Source: Falsiroseomonas frigidaquae
GTDB taxonomy: Bacteria > Pseudomonadota > Alphaproteobacteria > Acetobacterales > Acetobacteraceae
Assembly (NCBI RefSeq): GCF_012163145.1
Contig: NZ_JAAVTX010000001.1
Coordinates: 682,001 to 746,000, forward strand
DNA length: 64,000 bases
Direction: 5' to 3'
Position numbers and translations under genes: made by a program. The notes under the pieces are model-generated. The model ran no database searches, had not been told where the DNA came from, and was given only the letters and a program-made list of their open reading frames with translations. Below, one piece after another: positions 18,916 to 27,786 of the stretch (positions are counted from its first letter, which is position 1; every line of letters starts with the position of its first letter).

Positions 18916-20397
18916 TCAATGCAGAGCCGGTGCGTCGGATGCGCCCGGCTTGTCATGCGTGCCGAGCTTGTCCACCAGCGTGGCGCTCGCTTCGTTCATG
19001 CCGAGGAGCTCCACCTCCGTCCCCTCGCGGCGGAACTTCAGCACCACGCGATCCAGCGCGGCAACCGCGGTGAGGTCCCAGATATGGGCGCCGGCGACAT
19101 CGATCACCACCCGCTCGATCGCCTCCTTCAGGTCGAAGGCCTGGCCGAAGCTCTCGGCGGAGGCGAAGAAGATCTGGCCGGTGACGGTGTAGGTGCGCTG
19201 CCGGCCGTCGGCCGACAGCTCCGACCGGATGCGGAAGATATTGGCGACCTTGCGGGCGAAGAAGATGCCGGACAGCAGCACGCCCACCAGCACGCCCTGC
19301 GCCAGGTCATGCGTCGCCACCGTCACCGCGACGGTGGCCAACATGACGATGGATGAGCTTTTCGGATGCACCCGCAGATCGGACAGCGACTTCCAGGAGA
19401 AGGTGCCGATCGAGACCATGATCATCACGGCGACCAGCGCGCCCATCGGAATCTGCCGCACCAGATCGGCCAGCACCAGGATCAGGAACAGCAGGAACAG
19501 CCCGGCCCACAGCGTGGACAGCCGCCCGCGGCCGCCGGATTTAACGTTGATGACCGACTGCCCGATCATCGCGCAGCCCGCCATGCCGCCGAAGCAGCCG
19601 GCGACGATATTGGCGATGCCCTGGCCGTAGCTCTCGCGGATCTTGTCGGAGCTGGTATCGGTCAGGTCATCGACGATCTGCGCCGTCATCAGCGATTCCA
19701 GCAGCCCGACCACGGTGAGGGTCAGGGAGGTCGGCAGGATGATCCACAGCGTCTCCAGCGTCAGCGGCACGTCGGGGAAGAAGAAGGCCGGCAGCTCCGC
19801 GGGCAGTTCGCCCATGTCGCCCACGGTGCGGACATCCAGCCCGAACCAGATCGCGACCGCGGTCAGCAGCACGATGGCGACCAGCGGCGAGGGAATCGCC
19901 CGGGTCAGCAGCGGGAACAGGTAGATGATGGCCAACCCGACCGCGACGACCGCATAGGTGACCCAGGTGACGCCGATCAGCTCCGGCACCTGCGCCATGA
20001 AGATCAGGATGGCGAGCGCATTGACGAAGCCGGTCATGACGGAGCGTGAGACGAAGCGCATCAGCACGCCGAGTTTCAGCGCGCCGGCAATCATCTGCAG
20101 TACGCCGCACAGGATGGTGGCGGCCAGCAGGTATTGCAGCCCGTGCTCGCGCACCAGCGTCACCATCACCAGCGCCATGGCGCCGGTGGCCGCCGAGATC
20201 ATCGCGGGCCGGCCGCCGGTGAAGGCGATGACCACCGCGATGCAGAAGGAGGCATAGAGCCCGACCTTCGGATCGACGCCGGCGATGATGGAGAAGGCGA
20301 TCGCCTCCGGGATCAGCGCCAGGGCGACGACTGTGCCGGCCAGGATGTCGGCGCGGATGTTCGGGAACCATTCGGCCCGAAGACGGGACAGGGACAT
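18916..20397 (-). CDS. SulP-family anion transporter with STAS domain
   Basis: A 493-residue inner-membrane transporter. The N-terminal motif [25 protein letters not shown] is diagnostic of SulP proteins; about 10-12 membrane segments follow. A C-terminal STAS domain (about 400-480, [20 protein letters not shown]) is shorter than in many homologues. SulP members carry sulfate, bicarbonate or C4-dicarboxylates. The start at 20397 follows CGGAG by about 8 nt. It is co-transcribed with the universal stress protein. A bicarbonate role is possible given the beta carbonic anhydrase about 4.5 kb away, but they are not in one operon. Confidence 0.92.
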   Translation of the reverse strand: MSLSRLRAEWFPNIRADILAGTVVALALIPEAIAFSIIAGVDPKVGLYASFCIAVVIAFTGGRPAMISAATGAMALVMVTLVREHGLQYLLAATILCGVLQMIAGALKLGVLMRFVSRSVMTGFVNALAILIFMAQVPELIGVTWVTYAVVAVGLAIIYLFPLLTRAIPSPLVAIVLLTAVAIWFGLDVRTVGDMGELPAELPAFFFPDVPLTLETLWIILPTSLTLTVVGLLESLMTAQIVDDLTDTSSDKIRESYGQGIANIVAGCFGGMAGCAMIGQSVINVKSGGRGRLSTLWAGLFLLFLILVLADLVRQIPMGALVAVMIMVSIGTFSWKSLSDLRVHPKSSSIVMLATVAVTVATHDLAQGVLVGVLLSGIFFARKVANIFRIRSELSADGRQRTYTVTGQIFFASAESFGQAFDLKEAIERVVIDVAGAHIWDLTAVAALDRVVLKFRREGTEVELLGMNEASATLVDKLGTHDKPGASDAPALH

Positions 20398-20857
20398 GGG
20401 GTACTCCGGAGGCGATGCCCGCCAAGCGGCGTGTTCAGCCGGGACCGAAACAGGGCATGGGAAGGAAAAGCGCGGCCACGGCGGCAAGCCGGACGTATGG
20501 CGTCACGTGCCCAGTCGGGCACGCGTCACTCCGGGGTCAGGGCGGCGCGTTCGATGTCATCCATCGCCTGTAACAGACTTTCGCTGCGACGCACAACGCT
20601 GTTCTGTCGGATTTCTCGGCCACGGGGCGAAGCGCTCGCCTGACGATGGTCGCAGCCGCCGTCGCCGTACCGACCGGCATGGCCGCAGGCTGCCGTAACC
20701 AGGGGGTCGCCCGCGGCGAAGTATATGGCAGCGCCTGCCGGCCGCGGAGAGATTCTCCCCGATGCCGCATCCGCACCGCCGGCCCCTGCCCACCACCCCC
20801 CCATTGCTGTCACCCGCTGCCGGGCCACCGCCGGCGGCAAACGAGAGGAAAACGGCC
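20398..20857. other. Long intergenic region between SulP and DUF302 genes
   Basis: About 460 bp with no gene I can defend. It should hold divergent promoters for the SulP-Usp and DUF302-YeeE-NnrU units. A leftward open frame ends at 20526 with a plausible-looking last 25 codons (ending in [17 protein letters not shown]) and a hairpin just behind its stop, but its upstream part reads as non-coding, so it may be a gene remnant. Confidence 0.45.
20506..20523. terminator. Hairpin in SulP upstream region
   Basis: CGTGCCC and GGGCACG are perfect 7-bp arms around AGTC. The hairpin begins 2 nt after the stop codon of the possible leftward ORF remnant and is about 110 bp upstream of the SulP start. 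No T-tract is seen on either side. It may be a terminator relic or an operator. Confidence 0.3.
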
Positions 20858-20902
20858 ATGAGCGACACCCTCACCACCCCGCCGGCCCAGGGGGCATGCT
20901 GA
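20858..20902 (+). CDS. Candidate 14-codon leader peptide upstream of DUF302 gene
   Basis: ATG 20858 follows a strong ribosome site (GAGAGGA, 8 nt) and encodes MSDTLTTPPAQGAC then TGA at 20900-20902. The stop overlaps an in-frame ATG of the DUF302 gene as TGATG, which is a typical translational coupling arrangement. The cysteine as last codon is notable before a sulfur-transport operon. It may equally be the leftover start of a lost gene. Confidence 0.35.
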   Translation: MSDTLTTPPAQGAC

Positions 20903-21387
20903 TGCGCCGCCGCATGATCCCGGCCACCATCCTGGCCGGTACAATCCTGGCCGGCACGGTCCTGGCCGCCCCCGCGCTGGCGCAGCAGAACGGCCTGGTG
21001 ACGGTGCCGAGCGCGCATCCGGTGCGCGCCACGCTGGATCGCTTCGCCGCCGCGGTGCGGGAAGCCGGCTGGCAGGTCTTCACCGAGATCGACCACGCCG
21101 CCGCCGCGCGGGATGTCGGCATGACGCTGCGGCCGCGGACCGTGCTGCTGTTCGGCAGCCCGCGCGCCGGCACGCCGGGCATGGCGGCGAACCCGACCCT
21201 CGCCCTGGACCTGCCGATGCGGGTGCTGGTGTGGCAGGATGGCCAGGACCGCGTCTTCATAACCCGCAGCACCGGCGCCGACCTGGCCGAGCGGGTCTTC
21301 GCTCGCCATGGCGTGACCGTGCCGCCGCAGGGCCAGCGCAATACCGAGGACTTCCTCGCCGGGCTGGTCCGCAAGGCGGCGGAATAG
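20896..21387 (+). CDS. Secreted DUF302-domain protein
   Basis: A 163-residue protein with a signal peptide (hydrophobic residues about 7-30, APALAQ) followed by one DUF302 domain: FAAAVREAGWQVFTEIDHAAAARDVG and TVLLFGSPRAGTPGMAANPTLALDLPMRVLVW. DUF302 proteins are small periplasmic or cytoplasmic proteins of unknown function frequently found near sulfur or metal genes. ATG 20896 and ATG 20902 are both possible; the second overlaps the stop of the small upstream ORF. It is 1 bp from the YeeE gene, so co-translation is likely. Confidence 0.85.
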   Translation: MLMRRRMIPATILAGTILAGTVLAAPALAQQNGLVTVPSAHPVRATLDRFAAAVREAGWQVFTEIDHAAAARDVGMTLRPRTVLLFGSPRAGTPGMAANPTLALDLPMRVLVWQDGQDRVFITRSTGADLAERVFARHGVTVPPQGQRNTEDFLAGLVRKAAE

Positions 21388-21388
21388 C

Positions 21389-22486
21389 ATGGCGGGTGCG
21401 CTCGCGGCCGCGCCGCCGCAGGCGCATCTGCCGGGCCTGGCGCTCGGCCTTGCCGGCACGGCGGCGGTCCTGTCCGTCCTCGGCGACACGACGCTGGTGC
21501 CGGTCCTGGCGGTGGCCATGCTGCTGGGCGCCCTGCTCGTCCTGCTGGATTTCGGCTTCACCGGCGGCTTCCGCAGCCTGCTGGTGGACCGGGATGGCCG
21601 CACCCTGGGCGCCAGCTTCATCGTGCCGGCCGTGGCGGCGCTGGTGATCCTGCCGGTCGGCACGCTGGCCGAGGGCTATGGCCGCTTCGTCGCGCCGATC
21701 GGGCCGCCGCTGGTGGTCGGCGCGGCGGTATTCGGAATCGGCATGCAGATCACCAATGGCTGCGGCTCCGGCACGCTGGTCGCGGCCGGCCAGGGCTCGC
21801 GCCGCATGTGGGTGGCATTGCCCTTCTTCTGCCTGGGCGGCGTGCTGGGCAGCCTGGTGCTGCCGGCGGCGCTGCGCCTGCCCGATCTTGGCACGGTGGA
21901 CCTGCCGGTGCTGCTCGGCCCCTGGGCCGGGCTGGCGGCGACCGAGGCACTGTTGCTGGCCGGGGCGCTGCTGGTCCTGCGCGGGGCGCGGCCACGGCGG
22001 GACAGGCTGCTGGCCGGCGCCGCCATCGGCGCGGCGGCGGCGCTGCTGTTCCTGGTCTCCGGCCTGCCCTGGGGCATCACCATGGGGCTGACGCTGTGGG
22101 GCGCGCAGACGATGCAGGCGCTCGGCGCCGACCTGACCGGCTTCGCCTTCTGGTCCGGCGGCTGGACGCGGGAGGCGCTGGAGGGTCCGCTGCTGGCGCT
22201 GCATGGGTCACTGAGCGATCTCGGGCTGCTGCTCGGCGCCCTGCTGGCTGCCGCGGCGCAGGGGCGGCTGCGCCATGGCGTGCCGATCGGCTGGCGCGGC
22301 GCGTTGGGGGCTGCGATCGGCGGGCTTCTGATGGGGGTCGGCGCGCGGCTGTCCTTCGGCTGCAATGTCGGCGCCTTCCTTGGTGGCGCATCATCCGGCA
22401 GCCTGCATGGCTTCGTCTGGATGCTGGCGGCGATGCCGGGCTGCTGGGCCGGCATCAGGCTGCGGCCGCTGTTCGGCCTGCGCTGA
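21389..22486 (+). CDS. YeeE/YedE-family sulfur-compound transporter
   Basis: A 365-residue membrane protein with about nine or ten hydrophobic segments. The two signature cysteine motifs of the YeeE/YedE (TsuA-type thiosulfate uptake) family are present: QITNGCGSGTLVAAGQGS and LSFGCNVGAFLGGASSGSLHGFVW. Those cysteines line the thiosulfate path in the characterised homologue. It begins 1 bp after the DUF302 stop. The neighbour NnrU and the nitrate operon suggest use under anaerobic nitrate respiration, possibly delivering sulfur species, but the substrate is inferred from family only. Confidence 0.9.
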   Translation: MAGALAAAPPQAHLPGLALGLAGTAAVLSVLGDTTLVPVLAVAMLLGALLVLLDFGFTGGFRSLLVDRDGRTLGASFIVPAVAALVILPVGTLAEGYGRFVAPIGPPLVVGAAVFGIGMQITNGCGSGTLVAAGQGSRRMWVALPFFCLGGVLGSLVLPAALRLPDLGTVDLPVLLGPWAGLAATEALLLAGALLVLRGARPRRDRLLAGAAIGAAAALLFLVSGLPWGITMGLTLWGAQTMQALGADLTGFAFWSGGWTREALEGPLLALHGSLSDLGLLLGALLAAAAQGRLRHGVPIGWRGALGAAIGGLLMGVGARLSFGCNVGAFLGGASSGSLHGFVWMLAAMPGCWAGIRLRPLFGLR

Positions 22487-22601
22487 ACCGGGGCCGCGCC
22501 GCAGGCTCGACCTTGGTCGCCATGGGCGGCACGGTCTCGCCGGCCCGGCCGGTGGCGCCCCTTGCCCGCCGCCGGGCCACGCGTTGCGCCGGATCGATTG
22601 G

Positions 22602-23300
22602 ATGACCATGGCAGGCTGGGCTGAATTCGCTGCGGCCTTCGCCGTCTTCCTGCTGTCCCACGCCGTGCCGGCGCGGCCCGCGGTCCGGCGGCGTCTGGTT
22701 TCGGCATGCGGGGAACGGCCCTACCTCATCCTCTACAGCGTCGCCTCGGTGGCGGTGCTGGCCTGGCTGGTCGCCGCCGCCGGCCGTGCGCCCTTCGTCC
22801 TGCTATGGCCCTATGCCGCGTGGCAGGCCTGGCTCGCCAACCTGGTCATGCCCCTCGCCTGCCTGTTGGTCGCCTGCGCGGCCGGCGCGCCGAATCCGCT
22901 GTCCTTCGGCGGCCGAGAAGGCGGTTTCGATCCGCAGCGGCCCGGCATCGTCGGCGTCGCGCGCCACCCGCTGCTGCTCGCCATTTTCCTGTGGTCGGGG
23001 GTGCACGCCCTCGCCAATGGAAACCTCGCCCACCTGCTGCTGTTCGGCAGCTTCGCCGGTTTCGCGCTGCTGGGGATGCGCCTGCTGGACCGGCGCAAGC
23101 GGCGCATCCTGGGTACGGCCGAATGGACGAGGCTGGCCGCCCGTTCCTCGAACTGGCCATTCGGCGCGCTCATCGATGGCCGGTGGCACCCCCGCTCGGC
23201 CCCCGCCCCCGGCCGGCTGGCGGCGGGATTGCTGCTGTGGCTCGGCCTGCTCGCGCTGCATCCGGTGGTGCTCGGCGTGTCGCCGCTGCCCCCGGGCTGA
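22602..23300 (+). CDS. NnrU family membrane protein
   Basis: A 232-residue multi-pass membrane protein. GVARHPLLLAIFLWSGVHALANGNLAHLLLFGSFAGFALLG is the conserved core of NnrU, related to isoprenylcysteine methyltransferase-type membrane proteins. NnrU genes accompany denitrification genes, where loss affects nitrite/NO reduction, but the biochemical role is unresolved. The ATG at 22602 or 22608 is the start; the long frame upstream overlaps the YeeE gene and is not supported. It converges on the nitrate operon with 4 bp to the CMD gene stop. Confidence 0.85.
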   Translation: MTMAGWAEFAAAFAVFLLSHAVPARPAVRRRLVSACGERPYLILYSVASVAVLAWLVAAAGRAPFVLLWPYAAWQAWLANLVMPLACLLVACAAGAPNPLSFGGREGGFDPQRPGIVGVARHPLLLAIFLWSGVHALANGNLAHLLLFGSFAGFALLGMRLLDRRKRRILGTAEWTRLAARSSNWPFGALIDGRWHPRSAPAPGRLAAGLLLWLGLLALHPVVLGVSPLPPG

Positions 23301-23304
23301 GCGT

Positions 23305-23652
23305 TCAGCCGGTGGAAGCGTGCCGCCGCGCCTCCGGGTCCGTGACATCCTCAACCCAGGTCAGCGCCGCGACCGACCGGGGAAAGCCCAGGGTCGGGAT
23401 GGCCAGCAGGGCGACCTGCTTCAGCGCCGCCGCCGGCACGCCTTCCTCCAGGGCCCGCCGGCAATGCGAATGCACCCCGCCTTCGGAGCCTGCGCCGATC
23501 GCCAAAGCGAGCTTCACCAGCCGCAGCGCCTGGTCCTCGATCGGGCCGCTGGCCGCGCAGGCCGCGCCGAGCGCGGCATAGGCTCGCCAGATCTCCGGGT
23601 AGGCCCGTGCCACCTGTCCCGCAGCGGCGGGCAGTTCCTCATCCTCCGACAT
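23305..23652 (-). CDS. Carboxymuconolactone decarboxylase family protein (AhpD-like)
   Basis: A 115-residue all-helical protein. DQALRLVKLALAIGAGSEGGVHSHCRRALEEGVPAAALKQVALLAIPTLGFPRSVAAL is the CMD core. The redox site has HSHC (residues 61-64) with a single cysteine instead of the CxxC of AhpD, so peroxidase-type thiol chemistry is doubtful. The start at 23652 follows AGGAGA by about 8 nt. It is the last gene of the nitrate operon, 43 bp behind nnrS. Confidence 0.82.
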   Translation of the reverse strand: MSEDEELPAAAGQVARAYPEIWRAYAALGAACAASGPIEDQALRLVKLALAIGAGSEGGVHSHCRRALEEGVPAAALKQVALLAIPTLGFPRSVAALTWVEDVTDPEARRHASTG

Positions 23653-23695
23653 CGCAGGGTCTCCTGTTGTCGCAATCGGTTCCAACGGCGGCTCC

Positions 23696-24862
23696 TCAGC
23701 CGGGTTTCCCATCCGGCCGGGGGCTGGCGAGCATCGGCACGAAGACCACCAGGAAGCCGGCGAAGGCCAGTACCCAGAGCAGCCCGGCCAGCGCCAGGGC
23801 GCCATCCGCCGGCAGCAGGGCCGGGCCGAAGGCGCGCACCAGCCCGGCGGCGAACAGCAGCAGGTAGGCGGCCGTCACCATGGGTGCCGCCACCAGCGCG
23901 CGTCCCGTATGGCCCAGCGTGGCGCGCGTCATCACCGCCAGGATCATCAGCGAGACCGCCCCCGCCCCCTGCAGGTGCAGCCAGGCGGCGGCCCAGGACG
24001 CGCCGGTCAGCAGATGCGCCGCCTTCACGCCCAGCGCGACCGGCACCAGCGCATAGGCCAGGTGCAGCACCCAGAGCAGCGGCGCGTGGAAGCTGCGCCA
24101 GCCATGCCAGCGCGACAGCCGCAGCGCCGCGAGCAGCGCGGCCACGGCGGCGACGCCACCGGCCAGCATGCCGCCGGGCGCCACCTGGTCCACCGCCACC
24201 ACCAGCAGCAACGCCAGGATGCCGGCGCGGTCGGCACCGGGCAGCGGGCGCAGTTCCACCGGCCGGCCTGCCTTGCGAAGTGCGTTCAGCGTGAAGGCCG
24301 GCAGGATGCGCCCGCCGATCAGCCCGACCAGCGCCAGCGCGACATCCAGCGCGAGCAACTGCCCGGCGGCCCAGCTTTCCGTGAACCACCCCGCCGCATC
24401 CCCCAGCATCAGCAGGTCGCCGGCCCAGAACAGCAGGATCAGCGCCGGCGGGCCGAAGAGTCGCGGCGTCCGGGCCGCGACGACGGCCGGCAGCACCATC
24501 AGCAGCAGCGCCGGGATCGGCAGCAGCGCCAGCAGGGCGGCGGCATCCGGCGGCACCGGCGATCCGGGCAGCAGCACCAGCCGGGCCAGCACGAACAGCC
24601 CGGCCACCAACATCACCGGCACCCCGCCATAGCCCGGCCGCCCGGTCCAGTTGGGCACCGCCGTCAGCAGGAAGCCGCCCATGGCGGCACCGATGAAGCC
24701 GGCGATCATCTCATGCGCGTGCCAGCGCAGGGGGGGCAGCGGCCCCTCCGGCAGCGGGGCGCCGTGCAGGGCGGCGATCCAGGCCAGCATGGCGAACAGC
24801 GCCCAGGCCCCGGCGAGCAGGAAGAACGGCCGGAAGCCGTGGCGGAACAGGGCGGGCATCAT
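23696..24862 (-). CDS. nnrS: NnrS family heme/copper membrane protein
   Basis: A 388-residue protein with about twelve hydrophobic segments. The N-terminal FRHGFRPFFLLAGAWALFAM and WHAHEMIAGFIGAAMGGFLLTAVPNWTGR motifs, with conserved histidines, are characteristic of NnrS, a heme-containing membrane protein that relieves nitrosative stress during denitrification. Its start overlaps the carbonic anhydrase stop (ATGA). That its operon encodes a nitrate reductase but no NO reductase fits a role in NO tolerance. Confidence 0.92.
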   Translation of the reverse strand: MMPALFRHGFRPFFLLAGAWALFAMLAWIAALHGAPLPEGPLPPLRWHAHEMIAGFIGAAMGGFLLTAVPNWTGRPGYGGVPVMLVAGLFVLARLVLLPGSPVPPDAAALLALLPIPALLLMVLPAVVAARTPRLFGPPALILLFWAGDLLMLGDAAGWFTESWAAGQLLALDVALALVGLIGGRILPAFTLNALRKAGRPVELRPLPGADRAGILALLLVVAVDQVAPGGMLAGGVAAVAALLAALRLSRWHGWRSFHAPLLWVLHLAYALVPVALGVKAAHLLTGASWAAAWLHLQGAGAVSLMILAVMTRATLGHTGRALVAAPMVTAAYLLLFAAGLVRAFGPALLPADGALALAGLLWVLAFAGFLVVFVPMLASPRPDGKPG

Positions 24863-25566
24863 GCGACGGGCTCCGCGACATGGCCGATGGCCGGGCGCGG
24901 TGCCTCCCCGGCATCGAGCTGGCGGAACGGGCCGCACGGCCCCTCCGCCGCCTGCAGCACGCCCCAGCCGAGATGGAAGTACCAGCCATGCAGGGCGAGC
25001 TGGCCCGCCGCGACGCGGTCCGCCACGAAGGGATAGGCGGCCAGGTGCCGCAGGCTGGTCAGCACGGCCGCCTGTTCGCCCCGGCGGGCAACCAGGCTGC
25101 GATCCGCCTCCGTCACCAGCCCATCCATCTCGGCGCGGACCTCGCCGGCGACGCCGACCCAGTCCGAGACATAGTCGAATTGCGCGGCACCGTGGTCGTG
25201 GCCGAGCAGGCAGCGCACTCCGGCGCAGAAGGCATGGCCGAGCACCACGATGTGCCGCACGCCCAGCGCCTTCACGCCGAACTCGATGGCGGAGGCCGTG
25301 CCATGCGGCGCGCCGTCGCGCGCAGGCGGCGGCACCAGCGCGGCGACATTGCGGATCACGAACAGCTCGCCCGGCCGGGCGCCGCAGATGATGGCCGGGT
25401 CGGTGCGGCTGTCGGAGCAGGCGATGACCATCACCTCCGGCCGCTGGCCCTCCAGAAGCTGGTCGTACAGCTCGTGATCCGCCTCGAAATGGCTGTGGCG
25501 GAAGCGGTCGAAGCCGGCGACCAGCCGCCCGAGGGCGCCGCCAGGCGCGGGCAGGTGCAGTTCCAT
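24859..25566 (-). CDS. Beta-class carbonic anhydrase
   Basis: A 235-residue zinc enzyme for CO2/bicarbonate interconversion. Zinc ligands and the catalytic dyad are visible: Cys50-Ser-Asp52-Ser-Arg54 (CSDSR) and His111-x-x-Cys114 (GHAFC). It is a plant/bacterial-type beta carbonic anhydrase with the expected length. It is tightly packed within the nitrate operon: 4 bp after moeA and overlapping nnrS by ATGA, so it is surely co-expressed. Carbonic anhydrase is not a usual partner of narGHJI (see findings). Confidence 0.93.
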   Translation of the reverse strand: MELHLPAPGGALGRLVAGFDRFRHSHFEADHELYDQLLEGQRPEVMVIACSDSRTDPAIICGARPGELFVIRNVAALVPPPARDGAPHGTASAIEFGVKALGVRHIVVLGHAFCAGVRCLLGHDHGAAQFDYVSDWVGVAGEVRAEMDGLVTEADRSLVARRGEQAAVLTSLRHLAAYPFVADRVAAGQLALHGWYFHLGWGVLQAAEGPCGPFRQLDAGEAPRPAIGHVAEPVA

Positions 25567-25570
25567 CGGC

Positions 25571-26854
25571 TCAGAGCCCGAGCGGCGTGGCGAAGGGGTG
25601 GAACTGCACCGCATCGCCCGCCGCCACGGATGTGCAGCTGGCCGGCAGGCACAACAGGCCATCGGCACGCGACAGCGGCTTCAGCCGCGCCGATCCGCCA
25701 CTTCCCTCGCGGACCAGGATCGGCAGGCCCGCCGCATCATGGCCGACGATGCGAGCGGGCGCGTATTCCGCGCGGCCCGGCTTGCGCGCGAAGCCTTCGC
25801 CGGCCACCGCAGCCTGCGGCACCATGGGCAGGTCCGGCGCCCCCGCCAGGCGTGCCACCAGCGGACGGCCGAGGAGAAGCATGGAGACCAGCGCCGCCAG
25901 CGGGTTGCCCGGCAGGCAGAGGCAGGCCGCCCGGCCGATCCGCCCATGCGCCAGCGGCTTGCCCGGCTTCAGTGCCAGCCGCAGCGTCCGCACCCAGCCG
26001 CCGGCATCGCGGATGGCGCCCGGCAGATGGTCCGCATCGCTGCCGCAGACGCCGCCGCTGGCCAGGATCAGGTCGTGGTCCCGCGCCGCATCGCGCAGCG
26101 CCGCGGCGATGGCGGCCCGGTCATCCGGCAGCACGCCGAGATCGGTGCAGGCCACCTCCGGCCGCGCCAGCAGCGCCAGCAGCATCGGCCGGTTGCTGTC
26201 ATGGATCGCGCCGCCGAGCTCGTTGCCATTGGACAGGACGGCAACCCGCAGCCGGGGCCGCACGGCGACCTGCGCGATGCCGGCGGCCGCCAGCAGCGCC
26301 AGGTGGCGGGCATCCAGCCGCGTGCCCGGCGCCACCAGGATTTCGCCGCATGCGACATCCTCGCCGCGGCGCCGGATGTTGTCGCCGGGGCGCAGCGCGC
26401 GGCGCGGCAGGACCTGGCCGGCGCGCAGCGCGACATGCTCCTCCATCACCACGGCGGCGACACCTTCGGGCAGCGCCGCGCCGGTCAGCAGCCGGACCGT
26501 CTCGCCCGCGGCGATCGCCGGTCCCGGATCGGCGCCGGCGGTGATGGTGCGGCCGAGCGCTGGTGCGGCGGCCGGCGCCAGATCGGCCTCGGCAAGCCCG
26601 TAGCCATCCATCGCCGACTGGTCGAAGGGCGGCAGGTCCCGCGTGGCGGCGGGCGCCTCGGCCAGGATCCGGCCGAGCGCGTCGGCAAGCGCCAGTGTCT
26701 CCTGCCCCTCGACCGGCAGCCCCTCGACCGGCACGGCATCGGCCAGCAGCCGGCGTCGCGCTTCCGCCGGCGGCATCAGTCCGGCTTCCTCGTCGCAGCA
26801 GGACGGCGCCCGCGCGGCGTCCGGACGGGTGTTCATCAGGCTTCCATCGGGCAT
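25571..26854 (-). CDS. moeA: Molybdopterin molybdenumtransferase MoeA
   Basis: A 427-residue MoeA, which inserts molybdate into adenylylated molybdopterin. The conserved FDQSAMDGYGL (about 79-89), AGADPGP, VLSNGNEL, SGGVCGSDAD and LCLPGNPLAALVSMLLL motifs are present. The usual SGGVSVG loop reads SGGVCGSDAD here. ATG 26854 follows GGGAG by 8 nt; ATG 26836 is an alternative. The N-terminus has a CC pair (SCCDEE) not typical of the family. Its location in the nar operon supplies cofactor for NarG, where Pseudomonas carries moaA1 instead. Confidence 0.93.
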   Translation of the reverse strand: MPDGSLMNTRPDAARAPSCCDEEAGLMPPAEARRRLLADAVPVEGLPVEGQETLALADALGRILAEAPAATRDLPPFDQSAMDGYGLAEADLAPAAAPALGRTITAGADPGPAIAAGETVRLLTGAALPEGVAAVVMEEHVALRAGQVLPRRALRPGDNIRRRGEDVACGEILVAPGTRLDARHLALLAAAGIAQVAVRPRLRVAVLSNGNELGGAIHDSNRPMLLALLARPEVACTDLGVLPDDRAAIAAALRDAARDHDLILASGGVCGSDADHLPGAIRDAGGWVRTLRLALKPGKPLAHGRIGRAACLCLPGNPLAALVSMLLLGRPLVARLAGAPDLPMVPQAAVAGEGFARKPGRAEYAPARIVGHDAAGLPILVREGSGGSARLKPLSRADGLLCLPASCTSVAAGDAVQFHPFATPLGL

Positions 26855-26961
26855 CTGCCATCTCCCACCAGGCCGCGCCGGGCGGCCTTCGTCCCGGCCC
26901 GGGCGCGCTGGGCGTCGCCGGGCCCCGGGTTGCGGCGTCGGGGTGCCATCCGCGCCGCCAA

Positions 26962-27786
26962 CTACTGCACCAGCGGGCCATCCGCGCCGGCGGAGAGGCT
27001 GATGCCCTCCACCACGGCGCGGGAGGCAAGGATGGTCATGTACTGGTAGGCGGCACGGCGCCAGGCGGCTTCGGCGAGCCATTCGGCGACGCGCACCCTC
27101 GCCGCCTCGAAGGGCACTTGCTGCCCCGCCACGGCCTCGAACACGCGCAGCACGTGGAAGCCGTACGGCGTCTCGACCACCGCGGGATGCACGCTGCCGG
27201 TGAAGGTCGCGCGCAGCGCCGCCTCGAAGGCGGGCACCGTACTGCCCTCCTCCACCAGGCCGAGATCACCGGACTGGTCGCGGGACGGGCAGTCGGAAAA
27301 TTGCGCGGCGAGCGCGGCCAGCCGGTCCGGCTCCGCCTGGACAGTGACCAGCATGGCCTCCGCCCGCGCCCGGGCGGCGGCACGGGCCTCCGCGTCGGCG
27401 GGGTCCGCGGCCAGCAGGACATGCGCGGCATGCCAGGCGGCGCGGCTGCGGAACCTGGCGCTGTTCGCCTCGAACCAGCGGCGGCAGGTGGCCTCGTCGG
27501 CCTCCGGCAACCGCAGCTCGGCGGCCAGCAGGCGGTTGACCTGCGCCTCCTCCGGCGTCTCATCGGCCTCGGGCGTCGCATCGACCTCGCGGCGCGCCGC
27601 CTCCGCCAGCAGCAGGCGGCGGATCACCAGCGCCTCCGCCGCGGCGTGCCAGGCGGTGGCGGCATCCGCGGCGGGGTGGTGCTGAATCTCCGCGGCGATC
27701 TCGGCCGCGGTGATCTCGACCTCATCCACCCGCACGATTGGCGGCGTGAAGGGCGCGGGCTTCGGGTGATGGTGCACGGACATCAC
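26962..27786 (-). CDS. PpiC-type (parvulin) peptidylprolyl isomerase of the nar operon
   Basis: A 274-residue protein with a C-terminal parvulin domain (about 115-225): AWHAAHVLLAADPADA, FSDCPSRDQSGDLGLVEEGSTVPAFEAAL, and PYGFHVLRVFE. An N-terminal helical region resembles NifM/SurA-type chaperones. There is no signal peptide, so it is likely cytoplasmic. The first ATG overlaps the narI stop. An equivalent gene follows narI in Pseudomonas nar operons as I recall, so it probably assists maturation or folding of the reductase. Confidence 0.9.
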   Translation of the reverse strand: MMSVHHHPKPAPFTPPIVRVDEVEITAAEIAAEIQHHPAADAATAWHAAAEALVIRRLLLAEAARREVDATPEADETPEEAQVNRLLAAELRLPEADEATCRRWFEANSARFRSRAAWHAAHVLLAADPADAEARAAARARAEAMLVTVQAEPDRLAALAAQFSDCPSRDQSGDLGLVEEGSTVPAFEAALRATFTGSVHPAVVETPYGFHVLRVFEAVAGQQVPFEAARVRVAEWLAEAAWRRAAYQYMTILASRAVVEGISLSAGADGPLVQ

